A stretch of 59,604 nt of DNA from Paraburkholderia ribeironis (lineage in GTDB: Bacteria > Pseudomonadota > Gammaproteobacteria > Burkholderiales > Burkholderiaceae), in contig NZ_CYGX02000019.1 of assembly GCF_900019265.1 (NCBI RefSeq), forward strand, positions 1 to 59,604, in the 5' to 3' direction. Under the pieces are notes generated by a model, which was given only the letters and a program-made list of their open reading frames with translations, made no database searches and had not been told where the DNA came from. The translations under genes and the position numbers were made by a program. Below are positions 52,870-59,604 of the stretch, in pieces (position 1 is the first letter of the stretch; each line of letters begins with the position of its first letter).

Positions 52870-53155
52870 CGCCCGACCTCCTAAGCTCATGCGGCGCTGA
52901 CAATGGAGCAAATGCTGTGCCGTCCCGCGTCGAAAGGAAGGCACAAGCTGGAGGCGGCATTGCGATGCGACCTGCGCGTGCGCAATGCGGCGCACCTTTC
53001 ATCTTAGATGGCAAATACTGCAACGCGCGCACATTTGCGACAAAACGGTATTGTCGATTCCAAATGATCGCACGACTACGGCCACTCCAGCGCACCCGCT
53101 GCGCGGACCGTCGCGCGCCGCAGGATGATTGGCGCGGCGAACCGGGCGGATGCCC

Positions 53156-54493
53156 CTAGCGCAGTACCTCGAAGCGCGTCCACGGCCACGACGGCCGATC
53201 GCGCATATAGCCGTTCAGCCAGTTCCACTGCGGATGCCGTTTCATGAACGCCTGGGCATCGAACGGCCGCCCGCACGGATGCCCCCAGCGCGCAGTGAAC
53301 GCCATCGCACGCGCCATCTCGCTGTCGACCACCTTGCCGTCGTTGGCGCCCCACGGATTGAACGGCCCATGGTCGGTGCCGCCGAAGCGCGCGTCGTCAA
53401 GCTCCAGATGGCCGCAGATGGTGCGCGAGCACGGATTGTCGGCGCGGTCGAGATACACGTCGTGATGGTCGGCGATCATTTCCTTGGCCAGCTCGACGTC
53501 GATCCGTCCACGATGCGTTTCTTCGAGCTGCATGAAGCGCAGACGTCGCGCGCCGTTCTTGCGCACGTCCGTAAAGTCTTCGCCTTCGCCGATGCATTCC
53601 TGGTTGCGAATCTTCAGATCGGTCGCGGTGTTGTAGCCGCTGTAGAAACCATCTTTGGTGGTCTCGAAGCCGGAATAGCGCAGCCCCAGTTCGTAGCGCG
53701 CAATCTCGCCGGTCTTGGTGTCGCCGAGCAGCCAGCTGTTCGCGTAACCGCCGTTATTGGCGAACGAAAACATCTCGCACCATTCGCCGATGCTGTTCGC
53801 GTACTGCGACGCGCGTCGCGAGCGATAGAACTCGGGCGCGCCCCCGGTGTTGTAGCCAGCAAAGTTGGAGATGGTGGTTTCCGTCACCATCAACCCGGCC
53901 GCCGTGACCCAGAAATCGGTGAGGCTGGAGATGCAGCCCGGCAAGCCCTGCATCAGGATGCGGTTGCCCCGGTCCGGCACGATGTCGAATACGACATTGA
54001 ACGCGTCGCCGGCGGCATAGCGGTCCCACGAGTTGTGCGCCATCACGATGCGGCCGTCGCGCGTCGCGTTGCCGGTCGCGATGAACGCGCTGCAATGATG
54101 CCCACGCCGGCCGCGCCAGGGTTTCAGGCCGAGCTGCGGTTGCTGCTGCGCCGCGTGGCTCGGCCACCAGCTTTGCAGCAGATCCATGTAGCCGTTCCAC
54201 GCCAGCACTTCGGCGAACGGCAGCTTCGCGCCGTCGGCGATGCCCTGGATTTCATCGGTGAATTCGGTGTCGAGCTTGCTCGCGAACTGGGCGACCGCCG
54301 CGTCGACGAAGGTCTCGAACTCTTCGCCGGTATCCCACTTCGCGAGATAGCGGGCGGTGTGGATCGCGTTGCGGATTTCGGTGGCGAGCAACTGGCCGTG
54401 CTGCTCGCCGCGATCGTAGGGCTCGCCTTCGATGTGCAGGAAAATCCAGCCGGCCTGATCGCGGCGCACGGCATCGAGGGAAGGTTCGCTCAT
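53156..54493 (-). CDS. C45-family autoproteolytic hydrolase / acyltransferase-like
   Basis: A 445-residue protein with the fold pattern of the C45 (acyl-CoA:6-APA acyltransferase) and phospholipase-B-like Ntn hydrolases. The likely nucleophile is Cys134 in RGHHCSAF, which would become N-terminal after self-cleavage. Nearby MAHNSW, ETTISNFAGYNTGG and the later NPCSRTICGHLE are family-type landmarks. No signal peptide was seen. I start at MSEPSLDAVR (54493); more upstream residues are basic filler. The substrate (an amide of a fatty or phenolic acid, or a phospholipid) is not known. Confidence 0.75.
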   Translation of the reverse strand: MSEPSLDAVRRDQAGWIFLHIEGEPYDRGEQHGQLLATEIRNAIHTARYLAKWDTGEEFETFVDAAVAQFASKLDTEFTDEIQGIADGAKLPFAEVLAWNGYMDLLQSWWPSHAAQQQPQLGLKPWRGRRGHHCSAFIATGNATRDGRIVMAHNSWDRYAAGDAFNVVFDIVPDRGNRILMQGLPGCISSLTDFWVTAAGLMVTETTISNFAGYNTGGAPEFYRSRRASQYANSIGEWCEMFSFANNGGYANSWLLGDTKTGEIARYELGLRYSGFETTKDGFYSGYNTATDLKIRNQECIGEGEDFTDVRKNGARRLRFMQLEETHRGRIDVELAKEMIADHHDVYLDRADNPCSRTICGHLELDDARFGGTDHGPFNPWGANDGKVVDSEMARAMAFTARWGHPCGRPFDAQAFMKRHPQWNWLNGYMRDRPSWPWTRFEVLR

Positions 54494-54687
54494 CTTCGCT
54501 CCGATCGAACGGCGGGCGTCTCGATGCGCCCGTGCTGACGTAACGCGCGCTGTCGGCATTTTTTTGCTGGTTTTTTGCCGCAGCGATCTCCCCATTGTAG
54601 AGAATTTGCCGCGCTTTGCAGCGCGCCGCGGCGAGCAGGGCGCGCGCCTGGCGGGTCCAGGCGGGCCGAGGTGTGCCGAGGCGTGTC

Positions 54688-56463
54688 TTAACGCGTCGGA
54701 TTCATGCGGAAATAGGCGTCGAGCAGCGAGGTCTTGTAGACCACACCGGCCAGCTTCGGCTGCGAGGCGCTTTCGACCACCGGCAGGCGCTCGCCCTGAA
54801 ACGCGAGGAAGTGCTGCAACGCGTCGCCGAGCGACATATCCGGCGTGAGCACGTCGAAATGCCGCTGCAGGTAATCGGCCGCGGTGCGAGTCGACGTATC
54901 GCGGCGCTCGAGCAGATCCGACGTGATGTCCTTCAACGCGACCACACCGAGAAACGCGCCGGATTCATTCGCGACGTACAGATACTTCACCGGATATTCA
55001 AGGAACACGCGCGTCATGTCATGCACGGTCGCGTTGGGCAGCACGACGGTTTCGGCGGGCCGGATCAGCTCGCGCATCTGCGTGCCGCGCAGCCGTGCGC
55101 GCTCCTGTTCCTCGCGATTGCGCCGCAGCGTGATCTCGTACATCGAGGTCTTGCCGATCGCGCGTGCGATGAAATACGCGACCACGCACGACAGCATCAG
55201 CGGCAGCACGACCTGATAGCTGAGCGTCATCTCGAAGATCATCAGGATCGCCATCAGCGGCGCCTGGGTGGCGCCGGCCAGAAACGCGCCCATGCCGACC
55301 ATCGCATACGCGTACGACGCCGACGTCGCGTGCGGCCACAGCTCGTGCATGCCCTGGCCGAACAGCGAACCGACCGCCGCGCCGACGAAGAGCGTCGGCG
55401 TAAAGACCCCGCCGACCGCGCCGGAGCCGGCGGTGGCCGCCGTCGCGGCGAGCTTGGACACCAGCACGACAACGAGCGCGCCCCACGTCCACGGCGAATG
55501 CAGGATCGAATTGACGACGCTGTAACCGTTGCCCCACACCTTGGGCTCCCAGATCGAGATGATGCCGACCACGAAGCCGCCGAGCGCGAGCCGCACGGGC
55601 AGTGGCACCGGCAGCTTGCGAAAGGCCGCCTTCGAGGCATCCAGCAGCCGCAGGAACTGCGGCGCCGCCGCGCCGCACAGCGCGCCGAGCGCGACGAACA
55701 GCAGCACTTCCGGCCCCGTCACTGCCGGAAACACCGGCATTTCGTAGGGCGGTTTGTAGCCGGCGAATTCGCGCATCGTGATGTTGGCGACCACCGCCGC
55801 GACCACCACCGGGCCAAAGCTTTCCATCGCGATGGAGCCGAGCACGATCTCGGTGACGAAGAACGCGCCCGCGATCGGCGCGCTATACGCGGACGTGATA
55901 CCGGCCGCCGCGCCGCAGGCGACCAGCAGGCGCAGCCGTGGCGGATCGAAATGCACCCAGCGCCCGATCAGCGATGCGCCGAGCGCCGCCATTTGCACCA
56001 TCGGTCCTTCGCGGCCGATCGAGCCGCCGCTCGCGATCGTGAACAGCGACGACACACTGCGCCACAGGCTCAGCCTGACCGGCACCACGCCGTCGCCGAT
56101 CGCGACCGCTTCCATGTAGTCGGTGTGGATGTGTTTGTCGGCGTGACGCTGCGCGATCAGCAGAAACATGCCGGCGATCAGGCCGCCCGCGGCCGGCAAC
56201 CAGACCCGCACGGTCCACGGCAGGCTGCGCGCCATTTCGACGAAGCTGCCCGAGCGGCCGCCCATCGCCAGCTGCAGCAGCGCGATGGCCTCGCGAAAAA
56301 TGATCGTCGCGAATGCGCCGGCGATGCCGACCACCACCGACCAGACCAGCATCGTGTGGGCGTCGGAGAGACGGAACAGGCGTTGGGCGCGGGTGCGCAG
56401 CTTCAGCAGGAATGAAAGCACGTCGGCGGTACGGGGCGTGAGGGAGGGTTCGAACACGCGCAC
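54688..56463 (-). CDS. ClC-family chloride channel/transporter with CBS domains
   Basis: A 591-residue ClC protein. The ion-path motifs are GSIGREGP (about 147-154; Glu152 is the gating glutamate) and the preceding helices, plus AAAGITSAYSAPIAGAFFVTE and GSGAVGGVFTPTLFVGA. After about residue 440 come two CBS domains (ETVVLPNATVHDMTRVFLEYP and TPDMSLGDALQHFLAF). Transport of Cl- coupled to H+ is expected from the gating glutamate in bacterial members. Alone on its strand, with a terminator-like gap before the GST gene. Confidence 0.93.
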   Translation of the reverse strand: MRVFEPSLTPRTADVLSFLLKLRTRAQRLFRLSDAHTMLVWSVVVGIAGAFATIIFREAIALLQLAMGGRSGSFVEMARSLPWTVRVWLPAAGGLIAGMFLLIAQRHADKHIHTDYMEAVAIGDGVVPVRLSLWRSVSSLFTIASGGSIGREGPMVQMAALGASLIGRWVHFDPPRLRLLVACGAAAGITSAYSAPIAGAFFVTEIVLGSIAMESFGPVVVAAVVANITMREFAGYKPPYEMPVFPAVTGPEVLLFVALGALCGAAAPQFLRLLDASKAAFRKLPVPLPVRLALGGFVVGIISIWEPKVWGNGYSVVNSILHSPWTWGALVVVLVSKLAATAATAGSGAVGGVFTPTLFVGAAVGSLFGQGMHELWPHATSASYAYAMVGMGAFLAGATQAPLMAILMIFEMTLSYQVVLPLMLSCVVAYFIARAIGKTSMYEITLRRNREEQERARLRGTQMRELIRPAETVVLPNATVHDMTRVFLEYPVKYLYVANESGAFLGVVALKDITSDLLERRDTSTRTAADYLQRHFDVLTPDMSLGDALQHFLAFQGERLPVVESASQPKLAGVVYKTSLLDAYFRMNPTR

Positions 56464-56533
56464 GGTAACAGCAACGCGCCCGCAGCGGAAGGCGGGCGCG
56501 TTACTGCGGATGGGCGAGGCAAGGCGGCGCGGC

Positions 56534-57271
56534 TCAAGTGGCGGCCTTGTCGAGTTCCGGATAGTGCCGGAAGACGCAGGCCTCGTTATGTTCGATGCGC
56601 CGCCCCGACTCCAGGTACGCGGCGATGTTCGGCCGTACGAGCACCGCGTCGTGCAAGGCGGCGAGCCGCGGATAGTGCTCGCCGAAACGCTTCAGCGCAC
56701 GCGGAAACGCGTACAGCAGGCCGTCGATCAGCTGGAACATCGACAGGTCGACATAGCTCAACGCATCGCCGACCATGAAGGTGTCGCCGGCCGGATTCTG
56801 CTTCAGCACGCGCTCGAAGTACGACATGAACTTCGGAATCCGGTGGTCGATGAAGTCATGCGCGCGCAGCTTGGCCGCGTCTTTCTGGTCTTCGTAGTTC
56901 AGGCCGCTCGCGAGCGGATGGTGCGTGTCGTGCGCTTCGGTCACCATGTCGGCGATGGTCAGTTGCAGGCCGTTGGCAACGTAGCGCAGACTCTCGACCG
57001 ACGGCGCGAGATTGAGCCGCGGACTGAGATAGAACAGGATGTTGGCGGTCTGCGCGATCACCAGATCGCCGTCTTTCAGAAACGGCGGCGCGAACGGCGG
57101 ATACGGCTCGTCGCGGCTTTTCATGAGCGCCATCATCGCGGCGGTGCCGAGACCTTCCGACGACTTGCCGCGCACCACCTCGACGTAGTCGGCGCGCGCT
57201 TCTTCCAGCGCCAGCCGCACGAATTCACCGCGGCCTTGCAGGCCGTCCCAGTAGTACAGTTCCAGGCTCAT
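56534..57271 (-). CDS. Glutathione S-transferase family protein
   Basis: A 245-residue GST-type protein. The N-terminal thioredoxin-like domain starts SLELYYWDGLQGRGEFVRLALEEA, where Tyr or Ser near the start would serve catalysis, and has the conserved PPFLKDGDLVIAQTANILFYL (binding of the gamma-glutamyl part). The helical domain follows (VGDALSYVDLSMFQLIDGLLY). GAGG precedes the ATG at 57271. The class and substrate are not decided; it resembles the alpha/pi/mu-like bacterial branch. Confidence 0.85.
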   Translation of the reverse strand: MSLELYYWDGLQGRGEFVRLALEEARADYVEVVRGKSSEGLGTAAMMALMKSRDEPYPPFAPPFLKDGDLVIAQTANILFYLSPRLNLAPSVESLRYVANGLQLTIADMVTEAHDTHHPLASGLNYEDQKDAAKLRAHDFIDHRIPKFMSYFERVLKQNPAGDTFMVGDALSYVDLSMFQLIDGLLYAFPRALKRFGEHYPRLAALHDAVLVRPNIAAYLESGRRIEHNEACVFRHYPELDKAAT

Positions 57272-57396
57272 CGTTCGATCCTCATTCCGGTCGCTCGGGG
57301 CACTGTATGAGCAGGCTGCATGAGCGGGTTGCAGGAGCAGGTGACGCCGGCAACCAGTATGCCGTGCACGCGCGCCGGATGGTTCGCCCGAATGCG

Positions 57397-57420
57397 CAAA
57401 ACCCCGCACGCGGCGGGGTT
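57397..57420 (-). terminator. Terminator of the YeiH-type gene
   Basis: AACCCCGC (57400-57407) pairs with GCGGGGTT (57413-57420). Read on the minus strand, it ends in TTTT. It lies 20 bases past the stop at 57441. Confidence 0.8.
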
Positions 57421-57440
57421 GGTGTGAAGGCGGGAGCGGC

Positions 57441-58526
57441 CTAGCCGAGCAGGTGCTGGACAGCCCATGTGATTCCCAGTCCGCCGGCAACCAGCCACAC
57501 GTACAGGATCAGGCCGGTGGTCAGCGCCCGGGGTCCGGCCTGACGGATCTGCGCGAAGCGCGTTTCGATGCCGAGCGCGGTCATGGCCATGGTCAGCGCG
57601 AAGGTGTCGAGCATATTGAGCGTGCTGATCGCGGCTTGCGGCAGCACGTGCAGCGAGTTGATCACGACGAACGCGAGAAAGCCGAGCGCGAACCATGGAA
57701 TCGCCAGCTTGCGCGGCGCCGTATGCTGTGCGCCGTCTTGCGCGCCGTTGGTGTGTGCGCGCGCCGAACGGTTCACCCACATGCCGACCACCAGCAGCAC
57801 CGGTACCAGCAGCATCACGCGGGTCATCTTGACGATGGTGGCGATGTGCGTCGCTTCCGGGCTCACGTTGCTGGCCGCGCCGACCACCTGCGCGACCTCG
57901 TGGATCGTGCCGCCGAAAAACAGGCCCGCGCCGATCGTGTCGAGATGCAGCCAGCCCGCGTTGAACAGCACCGGATAGAGGAACATCGACAACGTGCCGA
58001 ACAGCACCACGCTGCCTACGGCCATCGCGCTCTTGTGCGGTTTCGACTGCAGCGTCGACTCGAACGCGAGCACGGCGGCGGCGCCGCAGATCGCGCTGCC
58101 GGCGGCCGTCAGCAAGGCGGTATCGCGGTCGAGCTTCATGATTTTCATGCCGGCCCAGGTACCGATGACGAGCGTGCTGACCACGATCAGCACCGATTCC
58201 GCGAGGCCGGGCAAACCGACCTGAGCGATTTCCTGCAGGCTCACGCGCAATCCGAAGAATGCGACCGCAATGCGCAGCAGCTTGCGCGCCGAAAAATTGA
58301 CGCCGGCGGCCCAGCTGGCGGGCATGCCGTCGCGCAGCGCGTTGCCGTAGATGGCGCCGCCCACGATGCCGACGATCAGCGGGCTCAAACCCAGACCGGC
58401 GATCGCTGGAATCGCCGCAATGCGGGTCACGGCGGCGGCGAACAGCGCGACGAACAGGATGCCGTTGAGTTGCCCGCGGGTGGACGACCCGGCAGGGGAG
58501 GCGGCGGTGAGCGGAGCGGTGGACAT
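57441..58526 (-). CDS. YeiH/UPF0324-family membrane transporter (putative sulfate exporter)
   Basis: A 361-residue protein with about ten hydrophobic segments, of the YeiH (UPF0324) family; some members are annotated as sulfate or sulfonate exporters. Landmarks are GLSPLIVGIVGGAIYGN, SAICGAAAVLAFE, FGGTIHEVAQVVGA and the late TRFAQIRQAGPRALTTGLILY. It is divergent from the LysR gene at 58645, the same arrangement as E. coli yeiH and its regulator yeiE. Substrate not established. Confidence 0.88.
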   Translation of the reverse strand: MSTAPLTAASPAGSSTRGQLNGILFVALFAAAVTRIAAIPAIAGLGLSPLIVGIVGGAIYGNALRDGMPASWAAGVNFSARKLLRIAVAFFGLRVSLQEIAQVGLPGLAESVLIVVSTLVIGTWAGMKIMKLDRDTALLTAAGSAICGAAAVLAFESTLQSKPHKSAMAVGSVVLFGTLSMFLYPVLFNAGWLHLDTIGAGLFFGGTIHEVAQVVGAASNVSPEATHIATIVKMTRVMLLVPVLLVVGMWVNRSARAHTNGAQDGAQHTAPRKLAIPWFALGFLAFVVINSLHVLPQAAISTLNMLDTFALTMAMTALGIETRFAQIRQAGPRALTTGLILYVWLVAGGLGITWAVQHLLG

Positions 58527-58559
58527 GGTGCGGTGTCTTGGTCACTGACTGGATTCGAT

Positions 58560-58625
58560 GGGTCTAATCCTAATTTAGATATATCGATATGAAAAATCGT
58601 GATTTAGAATGTGAAGTATCGGAAC
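58560..58625. promoter_or_regulatory. AT-rich divergent control region with ATATATCGATAT
   Basis: TAATTTAGATATATCGATATGAAAAATCGTGATTTAGAATG is described by its parts: ATATATCGATAT (near 58577), and ATTTAGA twice (near 58571 and 58602). The repeated half-site fits a LysR box between the two divergent starts. Confidence 0.4.
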
Positions 58626-58644
58626 GACTGATATTTATGCCGTC

Positions 58645-59535
58645 ATGACCCCTGACCAACTTATAACGTTCGCCGCAGTCGCCGAACATCGCAACATCAG
58701 CCGCGCGGCTGTCGCGCTGCATTTGTCGCAACCGGCGGTGTCCGGCCAGCTGCGGCAGCTGCAGGACGAGTTCGGCGAGCCGCTTTACCAGCGCGACGGT
58801 CGCGGCGTACGTCTGACGCCCGCTGGCGAGCAGCTCGCAAGCTACGCGACGCGGCTGCGCGACATCTGGCGCCAGGCGCACGCGTACCGCGACGCGCTGC
58901 GCGGGCTCGAGCAGGGCACGCTGCGGATCGGCGCCAGCACCACGCCGGCGAGCTATCTGCTGCCGTACCTGATGACCGACTTTCATCGCCGCTATCCGCA
59001 CGTGAGCGTGCATACCGCGAATGGCAACACCGCGGAAATCGTCGGCGCGCTCGGCTCGGTGGACATCGCGATGATCGAAGGGCCGGTCGGTGCCGATCTG
59101 CCGCCGGACACCGCGGTGCATGCGTGGCGCGAGGACGAGATCGTCGCGATCGTGCCGCGCTCGCATCCTTTGGCGCAGGCAGGCGACGGCCGCCGCGCGG
59201 AGCTGGCGGCCTTCGGTGCGCATCCGCTGGTGTTGCGCGAGGCGGGGTCGGGCGTGCGGCAGATCGTCGAGCGGGCGTTCGTGCGGGCCGGTGTGCCGAT
59301 GCGCGTGGCGCTGGAGATCGCCGGTGTCGAAGGCGTGAAGGAGGCGGTGCGGGCCGGGATGGGCATCGGCTTCGTCTCGGCAATGTCGATGCGACATGAG
59401 AACGGTGCGTTGTGCCTGTTGTCGCTGAGCCCCGAGCCGCTGACGCGCCGGTTTTCGATCCTCGTGCCGCATGCGAGCGCGCCGTCGAGAGTGGTCGAGC
59501 AGTTTCTTGCGCTCTGTCTCGCGGACGGCGGCTGA
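58645..59535 (+). CDS. LysR-family regulator, YeiE-like
   Basis: A 296-residue LysR regulator. The helix-turn-helix lies at about residues 15-45 (NISRAAVALHLSQPAVSGQLRQLQ), and the effector domain (about 90-290) contains GTLRIGASTTPASYLLPYLM, as in CysB-like/YeiE regulators. It is divergent from the YeiH-type gene and most likely controls it. No ribosome site is strong at the ATG. Confidence 0.88.
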   Translation: MTPDQLITFAAVAEHRNISRAAVALHLSQPAVSGQLRQLQDEFGEPLYQRDGRGVRLTPAGEQLASYATRLRDIWRQAHAYRDALRGLEQGTLRIGASTTPASYLLPYLMTDFHRRYPHVSVHTANGNTAEIVGALGSVDIAMIEGPVGADLPPDTAVHAWREDEIVAIVPRSHPLAQAGDGRRAELAAFGAHPLVLREAGSGVRQIVERAFVRAGVPMRVALEIAGVEGVKEAVRAGMGIGFVSAMSMRHENGALCLLSLSPEPLTRRFSILVPHASAPSRVVEQFLALCLADGG

Positions 59536-59549
59536 GCGGTGCGCGGTTC

Positions 59550-59594
59550 GCCGTGCCTGACGGGCAACATGGGCGCCGTGCCTGACGGGCAACA
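59550..59594. repeat. 25-bp tandem repeat at the right edge
   Basis: GCCGTGCCTGACGGGCAACA occurs at 59550-59569 and 59575-59594, just after the LysR stop. The array may continue beyond the window. Confidence 0.8.
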
Positions 59595-59604
59595 CAGGCA
59601 ACAC

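Overview
The window is GC-rich, densely coded DNA that looks chromosomal and comes from a Burkholderiaceae-type beta-proteobacterium, most likely Paraburkholderia or Burkholderia. This is inferred from protein family resemblance (BMP-family purine ABC system beside cytochrome-c urate oxidase PuuD, a YbiT-type ABC-F protein, OmpW, many LysR regulators, RND efflux), not from a database search. No rRNA, tRNA, CRISPR array, integrase or transposase was recognised.

Region 1 (1-11655) is a purine and ureide block: the 3' part of allantoicase, ureidoglycolate lyase, the membrane urate oxidase PuuD, 5-hydroxyisourate hydrolase, a probable 8-oxoguanine deaminase, a divergent LysR regulator, and a four-gene BMP-type ABC importer (ATPase, two permeases, binding lipoprotein-family protein) closed by a strong terminator. 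The neighbours suggest that the importer takes up purines, nucleosides or ureides.

Region 2 (11727-25005) is mostly housekeeping: dodecin, a beta-hydroxyacid dehydrogenase, ABC-F YbiT, a nitronate monooxygenase, OmpW, a DUF1289 protein, MntH, a complete polyamine ABC operon (binding protein, ATPase, two permeases with overlapping ends) and a soluble chemoreceptor convergent with it. Decayed gene fragments follow at 25515-25977.

Region 3 (26141-32452) is the most novel part. A 1713-residue lipoprotein starts with a galactose-oxidase-type copper-radical domain in which every active-site residue I can align is kept. Ig-like domains, two jacalin-like domains, a PKD domain, a beta-propeller and a two-CxxCH cytochrome-peroxidase-like domain follow in the same chain. 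Directly downstream lie a membrane-anchored c-type cytochrome and a SCO/SenC copper chaperone. I read this as a surface copper-radical oxidase coupled to haem electron transfer, with its own copper delivery.

Region 4 (32635-38874) holds a TPR/Gly-rich membrane protein, a PspA-family protein, a ribbon-helix-helix protein with an Ala/Pro-rich tail, and penicillin-binding protein 1A. Region 5 (39050-43732) is a polymorphic-toxin island. It has a secreted Rhs/YD-repeat protein whose toxin tail is put out of frame near a G6 run, then four tandem paralogous small genes (the last with an in-frame stop) that I interpret as immunity genes, and an orphan toxin tail between two of them. About 150 bp direct repeats bracket it. 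Its left edge carries a decayed piece of the neighbouring RND efflux operon, and a run of 35-bp DnaA-box-like elements.

Region 6 (43720-59604) holds an NodT-RND-MFP efflux operon divergent from a TetR gene with a palindromic operator candidate, two LysR regulators, several small proteins, a C45-family hydrolase, a ClC channel with CBS domains, a GST, and a YeiH-type exporter divergent from a LysR gene. Short tandem repeats (11, 13, 21, 24, 45 and 67 bp) are unusually common both between and inside genes across the window.
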